From IMG/VR virus record IMGVR_UViG_3300005732_000002, positions 1 through 26,663 of that record: DNA of 26,663 nt; one strand, 5' to 3'. Under the pieces are notes generated by a model. That model was not told the DNA's origin. It saw only the letters and a program-made list of their open reading frames with translations, and did no database searches. Made by a program: the position numbers and the translations under genes. The DNA is from a virus. This document shows, one piece after another, positions 22,776 through 26,663 of this stretch (position 1 is the first letter of the stretch; every line of letters begins with the position of its first letter).

Positions 22776-23585
22776 TTAGAGATTATTAAAATTTGGCTCT
22801 ACATATCCGTCATCGCCTGGTTGCTTTATGTCGCCCGCAGGCGGTTCGCTTGGCATCGCGTTCGCCGCGCTTTTCGTTTTCCATTTTGTGTGATCTTCGA
22901 AATGGTGCGAATAGATTAAATCTCGAATAGTGGGCTCAAGCGACTTGTAAAACCCCTCATACCCGCCAGCGTCCGCCGCAGTTTGGCAGTCTTTACGCAG
23001 CTGTTCGGGCAGCTTGGGTTTTTCTTGCGGGGTCCCAATCCCCAGCCCGTCCGTGTCCTCGCTGGTGACGATATTGAGCATTGCGACAGCCGTGTATCGC
23101 TTACCATAGGACAAAGTGCTGCCAGCGCCCTGCACGTCATTTTTTGAGCCGCTTCTATCAGCGGGCAGCTTCATATACCCGCTTCTTTCGACATGGCCGC
23201 CAACGTGAGACAATATTGCGCAAACTTGCGTCATGTTGTTGTCGTCTTGCTGGTCAAACCGAAGCGCAAAGCCATGTGATTGCAGAATAGGACGAATAAC
23301 GCGGTCAATATCTTCCCATCTTGCATATTTAGATTGGATGCGCCCATTTTTGCCAGTTATAGAACCATTTTTATCAATTTCCGGCAGTTCGGATTGCATG
23401 CGAATAAATGCCTGTTCAAATGCTCGCTTGGCGTCGCGTTCTTCGATTTGCATTTGCATAGATAAGAGCGCTTGCATTTTTTCGACATCAACATCTGGGT
23501 TGGAGGCCGCGCTTGAAATAATCGCCAGCATACTTAAATCGCTGGCATCTTCTTTTTTTACGTCTGTTGAAACTTGAGTTTCCAT
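22776..23585 (-). CDS. erf: ERF-family single-strand annealing protein
   Basis: ERF proteins anneal complementary single-stranded DNA ends and act in recombination and genome circularisation, as in P22. The core is visible at about residues 60-190: FIRMQSELPEIDKNGSITG, IQSKYARWEDIDRVIRPIL, SHGFALRF, VCAILSHVGGHVERS, and GSTLSYGKRYTAVAMLNIV followed by TSEDTDGLG. This is the signature order of the family. The C-terminal 70 residues are variable, as is usual. ATAGGTGTGAA precedes the ATG. It stands directly after the PDDEXK exonuclease gene, a classical exonuclease plus annealase pair. Confidence 0.9.
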   Translation of the reverse strand: METQVSTDVKKEDASDLSMLAIISSAASNPDVDVEKMQALLSMQMQIEERDAKRAFEQAFIRMQSELPEIDKNGSITGKNGRIQSKYARWEDIDRVIRPILQSHGFALRFDQQDDNNMTQVCAILSHVGGHVERSGYMKLPADRSGSKNDVQGAGSTLSYGKRYTAVAMLNIVTSEDTDGLGIGTPQEKPKLPEQLRKDCQTAADAGGYEGFYKSLEPTIRDLIYSHHFEDHTKWKTKSAANAMPSEPPAGDIKQPGDDGYVEPNFNNL

Positions 23586-23592
23586 TTCACAC

Positions 23593-24714
23593 CTATTCGT
23601 TTAGGAAATAATCGCTAAAATCCGCGTCGCCTATTGTACCAGTTGGGTCTATTGGGCGCCATTCATCGACCCCATAAATTTCTTGATTTCGCTGAAAAAT
23701 CTTGGCGCAATGTTCCATGTAGGTGGCCGCTTTTCTTGCTAAAAAAGATGGATTTTCATGGCATCCAATGTTGTGCTTTATGCTGTCATCAGTCAGACCA
23801 TCCCGCCACTTTGTTATGGGTTCTTGGGTCATTGCCCATAACTTCAAAAGAGTATTTGGAACGCCGCTTTTTTGCTGGAAAAGCCACCAAAATTCGTGCG
23901 GGTTTTTATTCGCGCGCAAGTTTTCTATAAAAAGCTTTTGATTTTCATCACCCTCAATTACGGGCAATTCACCAGCCTTAGTCAACTGGACGGCATGCCA
24001 ATAAATAAAGGCTTGCAGCCAATACCCTTCATATTGAATCGCTTGCGTGATTACCATATCTGTTGATTTTTTTCGGTAGTTTTCGAATGTTTTCATATCC
24101 AAGACGTGCCATAACGACAGGTAATCAATTCGGCACTTCCATTGAACGCCAAGCGCATCGGTCCATAGAACCGTTACCTCAGAATACCCGCCCTCAACAT
24201 ATCGAGAGAGTGACTTATCCTTGTGTATCGCTTCGACATCTTTCATCAATTGGTCATAATACGGCCCGTCAATTGCAATCTGATCCTTGCCCAACGAACG
24301 GTTAAATTCGTCCAAAATAATCTCGAAAATAGGTTGAGAATATCCCAAAGATTTCAACCGAATAGCGCGCTCTAACTTCTTTTCACCCGCTTTTGTCATA
24401 GCTTCGCCGCGTGACTTCAATTCGCTTTTTATTTCGTCATCTTTAAGCAATGCAGTCGGGAAGTCAGCCTCAACTGGACGACGCGCATAGATTTCAGCAA
24501 ACCTATCGGGCTCCAGCCGTGCCATATGGTAGGCGCTACCTAAAATCTGAGCGTTTGTTTCTTCTTTTGCGTCATCTTCGCGCGTGGGGTTCATCCAACT
24601 TGAGGCCCAAAAATCAGCTGGCGACATTAAAAGCTTAGCGCAACCGCTTGAGCTTAGACGCTCTATTTCATGGTAATTTTGTTCTGGTAAATCGAAATAA
24701 ATCCCGTCTTGCAT
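23593..24714 (-). CDS. RecE-like PDDEXK exonuclease (DUF3799 type)
   Basis: The ATG at 24714 with AAGAGGTGTGAAC upstream is chosen; the frame stays open 37 codons further up but that part crosses the divergent regulatory interval. The 373-residue protein starts with the exonuclease-VIII-like block YFDLPEQNYHEIERLSSSG, then ILGSAYHMARLEPDRF at 57-72. The nuclease core has E179 (SEVTVLW), D197 (CRIDYL) and D206-M-K208-T, followed by the Q-x3-Y motif in YWLQAFIYW. It resects double-stranded ends to give single strands for the ERF protein coded seven bases downstream. Full length for the phage form of this family. Confidence 0.88.
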   Translation of the reverse strand: MQDGIYFDLPEQNYHEIERLSSSGCAKLLMSPADFWASSWMNPTREDDAKEETNAQILGSAYHMARLEPDRFAEIYARRPVEADFPTALLKDDEIKSELKSRGEAMTKAGEKKLERAIRLKSLGYSQPIFEIILDEFNRSLGKDQIAIDGPYYDQLMKDVEAIHKDKSLSRYVEGGYSEVTVLWTDALGVQWKCRIDYLSLWHVLDMKTFENYRKKSTDMVITQAIQYEGYWLQAFIYWHAVQLTKAGELPVIEGDENQKLFIENLRANKNPHEFWWLFQQKSGVPNTLLKLWAMTQEPITKWRDGLTDDSIKHNIGCHENPSFLARKAATYMEHCAKIFQRNQEIYGVDEWRPIDPTGTIGDADFSDYFLNE

Positions 24715-24781
24715 GTTCACACCTCTTGCCTTCTTATCGGGGTTGTTGTAATGGTTGTACACCACTAAAAGAGGGGTTGCA
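24715..24781. promoter_or_regulatory. Divergent regulatory interval between the exonuclease and ribbon-helix-helix genes
   Basis: These 67 bases separate two divergent operons and must hold signals for at least one. On the minus strand, TTGCAA (24782-24777), a 17-base spacer and TACAAC (24759-24754) match sigma-70 at 4 of 6 each and would serve the recombination cluster. TTGTAATGG at 24746-24754 and TTGCAATGG at 24777-24785 are near-identical and 31 bases apart, about three DNA turns, and GGTTGT occurs at both 24741 and 24753. These are candidate operators for the adjacent ribbon-helix-helix protein. No good plus-strand promoter is seen. Confidence 0.4.
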
Positions 24782-24949
24782 ATGGCCGATTTAGAAAAAA
24801 ACGAAAAAGCAGAAAAGCGCATCAAGCGTTCGCTTTATATGACGCGCGCAGAATGGGATGATTTTCGCAAAGTGAGCGAAGCGAATAATCGCAGTCGCGG
24901 TGACCAAGTGCGGCACTGGACCAAGCAAGAGCTTAAGAAGTGCAAATAA
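24782..24949 (+). CDS. Ribbon-helix-helix (Arc/CopG-like) DNA-binding protein
   Basis: The 55-residue protein has a charged start, a short strand KRIKRSLYMT at 12-21, helix RAEWDDFRKVSEANN at 22-36, a SRGD turn at 38-41 and helix QVRHWTKQELKK. This is the beta-alpha-alpha order of ribbon-helix-helix proteins, which bind operators as dimers through the strand. The ATG at 24782 follows AAAGAGGGGTTGC. It lies beside a divergent promoter interval with repeated motifs, so control of the recombination operon, itself, or both is likely. It overlaps the resolvase gene by 10 bases. No toxin follows, so it is not an obvious antitoxin. Confidence 0.65.
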   Translation: MADLEKNEKAEKRIKRSLYMTRAEWDDFRKVSEANNRSRGDQVRHWTKQELKKCK

Positions 24950-25344
24950 GGCTCAAGCTTTCCCAGCCGCCGACCAGCACGAATAAGTTACACTATAGGG
25001 GCGGCGGAAGAACGAAAGAATACAACGCATGGATTGCCCAATCCATCGCGGAAATACGGCAGCAAACGCGGTTTGTCTTTCCAAAGCCGTGTCACTGGGA
25101 AACTGACCTATTAATTCCTGGGTCGTGTCGACTTGATTTAGATAACACGGTCAAGTCAACGCATGACGTTTTAGTAAAATCGGAGATTGTCCCCGATGAT
25201 CGTTATCTAGTGAGGTCAAGTCAATCTTTTTGGGCTGGCGAAAAAGTAATAATCAACATCAAAACCGGAGACTTACAAAAATGGATCAAAATCCGACAAT
25301 GGCGGAAATCAACGATATCGAAACTGGTGAAGGCGTCGAGGTAG
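24940..25344 (+). CDS. rusA: RusA-type Holliday junction resolvase
   Basis: RusA resolves four-way junctions during phage recombination. The N-terminal block SQPPTSTNKLHYRGGGR and EYNAWIAQ fits the family. RLDLDNTVKSTHDVL gives D66, D68 and K72, and PDDRYL gives D87. The spacing between these four residues equals that of D70, D72, K76 and D91 in E. coli RusA, so the active site appears complete. The start is a GTG at 24940 with only a weak leader, inside the preceding gene, so coupling is likely. The C-terminal 20 residues overlap the next gene in another frame. At 134 residues it is slightly longer than E. coli RusA (120). Confidence 0.87.
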   Translation: MQIRLKLSQPPTSTNKLHYRGGGRTKEYNAWIAQSIAEIRQQTRFVFPKPCHWETDLLIPGSCRLDLDNTVKSTHDVLVKSEIVPDDRYLVRSSQSFWAGEKVIINIKTGDLQKWIKIRQWRKSTISKLVKASR

Positions 25345-25946
25345 ACGTTAGCCGGTTGGTTGAGGGGTTGCGCGACAACTTGCTTCGAAGCATCAAGCAC
25401 AACAGCATGAAAACAGCTTGGCAGGATATGACCGAGCAAGAGCAAATGACCGAGATTGAGCGCGCCACAACTGAGGCGGCCAAGCTTGTCGCCAGCGTTG
25501 TTGATATTGTTGCATCTGGAAATTTTGCCGTTGTGCACGCCCGTCTTGATAACTTCAAAGTAAAGGACGGCGAAACAATCATCACCGCCAAAGGAATGGC
25601 GATGGACGAGGTCCTTGTAACACTGAACCACGGCACCAAGCACTCCGTTAAAATCGTTGTGTGTGATGCGAGTCAATTTGACCGGTCACGGTCTAATTTA
25701 GAGCCCGATCCTGACGAGCCCGAATTGTTTGAAGAAGAAGAAAAAGAACCCGAAGCGTTCAAGGATTTGGACGAGGCCGACGCTGAAAATGACGCGCGCA
25801 ATGATGGTTATTTGGCCTATCAGAACGGCGAAAGTGCGAACGCAAACCCGCACGAAGGCGGCACCCCAGAGAATGCCGCATGGCTCGAAGGGTTCGAAAG
25901 CCAAATGGAAACAGGCGACCCAGAAGGCGCGGCGGACGAAGAATAA
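25281..25946 (+). CDS. Early acidic protein with C-terminal Rmf-like motif (221 aa)
   Basis: The ATG at 25281 has CCGGAG about ten bases upstream and leads to MDQNPTMAEI; a longer frame from 25230 is unlikely. Residues 15-135 form a helical and beta domain (VDVSRLVEGLRDNLLRSIKH, TTEAAKLVASVVDIVASG, VVHARLDNFKVKDGETII) seen in other phage early proteins of unknown role. Residues 140-172 are an acidic linker. Residues 173-205 read as a ribosome modulation factor-like module: ARNDGYLAYQNGES, an NPHEGGTPE turn and AAWLEGFES. The tail is acidic. Such modules occur in phage proteins, but ribosome binding here is untested. Confidence 0.72.
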   Translation: MDQNPTMAEINDIETGEGVEVDVSRLVEGLRDNLLRSIKHNSMKTAWQDMTEQEQMTEIERATTEAAKLVASVVDIVASGNFAVVHARLDNFKVKDGETIITAKGMAMDEVLVTLNHGTKHSVKIVVCDASQFDRSRSNLEPDPDEPELFEEEEKEPEAFKDLDEADAENDARNDGYLAYQNGESANANPHEGGTPENAAWLEGFESQMETGDPEGAADEE

Positions 25947-25972
25947 AACAGAAGACCTCCCGACCCAACTTG

Positions 25973-26002
25973 CCCCGTCATTTCTGGCGGGGTATTTTTT
26001 TT
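25973..26002 (+). terminator. Rho-independent terminator after the RusA operon
   Basis: CCCCGTCA at 25973-25980 pairs with TGGCGGGG at 25985-25992 (8 bp with one G-T pair, loop TTTC), followed by TA and eight Ts. It ends the RusA operon just before the promoter at 26017. Confidence 0.9.
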
Positions 26003-26016
26003 GTTTGCATAAGCAG

Positions 26017-26045
26017 TTGACAGGGGGCTATGCACCCCTTATAAA
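26017..26045 (+). promoter_or_regulatory. Strong sigma-70 promoter with operator-like dyad
   Basis: A perfect -35 TTGACA (26017-26022), a 17-base spacer and -10 TATAAA (26040-26045) lie 28 bases before the ArsR-like gene. The spacer is a dyad, AGGGG then GCTATGCA-type centre then CCCCT, filling the space between the two boxes. A repressor bound there would block the polymerase, and the ArsR-like product of the next gene is the natural candidate. Confidence 0.82.
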
Positions 26046-26072
26046 AAAGAATGTGAAATGATGGAGATTTAA

Positions 26073-26339
26073 ATGGATTGTGAAACATATGCGGCAATAG
26101 GGAACCCCGTTCGGTTCAAAATCGTCAACTATCTTTTGAACAACCCGCGCAGCACCGTTGGAACTATTATTAGTGTTGCAGGGCAAGACATTTCGGCGCA
26201 AGCCATATCTGCACACCTTCGCGTTTTGAAGAATACAAACTTGGTCGACCGGCTGGATAATTGGAAATTCCGACGATACAGCTTACGCCCAGAATTTGCC
26301 GAATGGTTTAGACGCGCGCAGCGCAAGGAAGGTGAATGA
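26073..26339 (+). CDS. ArsR-like winged-helix regulator
   Basis: The 88-residue protein is a single winged-helix domain. AIGNPVRFKIVNYLLNNPRS at 8-27 matches the opening helix of ArsR proteins, ISAQAISAHLRVLKNTNLV at 40-58 is the helix-turn-helix with recognition helix about 43-54, and WKFRRYSL at 64-71 is the wing strand. The only cysteine is C3, so the usual metal sensor sites are absent and it probably does not sense metal. GGAGATTTAA precedes the ATG. It is the first gene behind the strong promoter at 26017, which suggests autoregulation through the spacer dyad and control of the small genes downstream. Confidence 0.78.
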   Translation: MDCETYAAIGNPVRFKIVNYLLNNPRSTVGTIISVAGQDISAQAISAHLRVLKNTNLVDRLDNWKFRRYSLRPEFAEWFRRAQRKEGE

Positions 26340-26340
26340 G

Positions 26341-26556
26341 ATGGACTTGTTTCGATGGTTTAAGCCAAAACATGGGCGTGTGTCGTTCGATGCTTTTGGG
26401 TTTACGTATCAAGAAGACGTAAAATTACTGCCTTACGGCGAGAAGTACGTAGAATTTGTGGGGGTGAGGTATTTTTTGGATGCCGAATCTAAAACTCTTA
26501 ACACAATAGATGGTGAGATTTACAAAAAATTCTTGTGGGACGTCAAGCCGCGATAG
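26341..26556 (+). CDS. Small hypothetical protein (71 aa)
   Basis: The ATG at 26341 lies one base after the regulator stop, with AAGGAAGGTG upstream, so the two genes are co-transcribed. The product is a compact, aromatic-rich protein (DLFRWFKPKHG, FDAFGFTYQEDVKLLPYGEK, GVRYFLDAESK, YKKFLWDVKPR), likely soluble and mostly beta. No family is recognised. Being right behind a strong promoter it may be an early host-takeover protein, but that is only positional inference. Confidence 0.62.
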   Translation: MDLFRWFKPKHGRVSFDAFGFTYQEDVKLLPYGEKYVEFVGVRYFLDAESKTLNTIDGEIYKKFLWDVKPR

Positions 26557-26589
26557 CATTGCCCACCCCCGACAACATAGGAAATAGAG

Positions 26590-26663
26590 ATGACTAAACT
26601 CCAATTCACCCTCACCGCTTTATTTTGCGCCCTAACGCCTGTTCTAGCTGGTTGGGCTTATGA
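26590..26663 (+). CDS. Start of a secreted protein, truncated by the window edge
   Basis: An ATG at 26590 with AGGAAATAGAG upstream opens 24 codons to the edge. They read as a Sec signal peptide (MTKLQFTLTALFCALTPVLA, likely cut after VLA) followed by GWAY. The frame is open at the edge. The mature protein is outside the window, so no function can be given. Confidence 0.55.
   Translation, partial: MTKLQFTLTALFCALTPVLAGWAY

Noticed and set aside
24715-24825. 37-codon upstream extension of the exonuclease frame
   Set aside because: It covers the divergent regulatory interval and the RHH start, while the ATG at 24714 has the shared AGGTGTGAA leader and matches the usual N-terminus of the family.
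24782-25344. Toxin-antitoxin pair made of the RHH protein and the next gene
   Set aside because: The second gene has all four RusA active-site residues and is a resolvase, not a toxin.
1-26663. Complete circular or terminally redundant genome
   Set aside because: The two edges share no visible repeat, joining them does not make a continued gene of sensible length, and replication genes are missing.

Overview
This window is a stretch of double-stranded DNA phage genome of podovirus type. It carries a complete virion-assembly module with P22-like portal, P22-like coat and ejection proteins, and no tape measure or tail sheath. The host is probably an alphaproteobacterium, perhaps marine and Roseobacter-like. 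That host call is inference: the large terminase resembles the gene transfer agent terminases of Rhodobacterales, the GH24 lysozyme resembles those of that group, and base composition is moderate by eye (not computed). I see no integrase, CI-type repressor, tRNA, CRISPR array or insertion sequence. No DNA polymerase, helicase or primase is visible, so the window is probably only part of a genome.

Layout, left to right. (1) 1-1298, plus strand: the tail of a partial gene, a small ORF, a secreted protein, an HNH nuclease and a small protein that overlaps it. (2) 1299-1515: a noncoding interval with short inverted repeats, a strong rho-independent terminator and a candidate promoter. (3) 1516-17131, plus strand: small and large terminase, portal, scaffold, coat (followed by a terminator), a coiled-coil protein, head-tail adaptor, nozzle-like protein, a small beta protein, a GNAT-like protein, and four ejection or internal virion proteins, the last with a SleB-like muralytic domain. 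(4) 17142-19126: tail fibre and a small downstream protein. (5) 19128-21602: a lysis cassette. It has an unusual in-frame protein joining a phospholipase A2-like HD motif, a GH24 lysozyme, a peptidoglycan-binding domain and a C-terminal membrane segment. Overlapping spanin candidates, a holin candidate and a second membrane-anchored protein follow.

(6) 21610-24714, minus strand: a recombination cluster, transcribed toward the lysis genes. It holds a RecE-like PDDEXK exonuclease, an ERF single-strand annealing protein, a coiled-coil protein, a small protein with a twin-arginine signal, and an HNH homing-type endonuclease. A perfect hairpin lies at the convergent junction with the lysis genes. 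(7) 24782-26663, plus strand, divergent from (6): a ribbon-helix-helix protein, a RusA-type Holliday junction resolvase, an acidic protein with a C-terminal Rmf-like motif, a terminator, a near-consensus sigma-70 promoter with a dyad in its spacer, an ArsR-like winged-helix protein, a small protein and the start of another secreted protein.

How the parts work together. The exonuclease, ERF annealase and RusA resolvase form a phage recombination pathway: resection, annealing, then resolution. The two small DNA-binding proteins beside promoters are candidate regulators. Late genes form long, tightly coupled operons with frequent ATGA or GTGA start-stop overlaps. Most lone early genes share an AGGTG(T)GAA-type ribosome-binding leader, unlike the AGGAG-type leaders of the virion genes.
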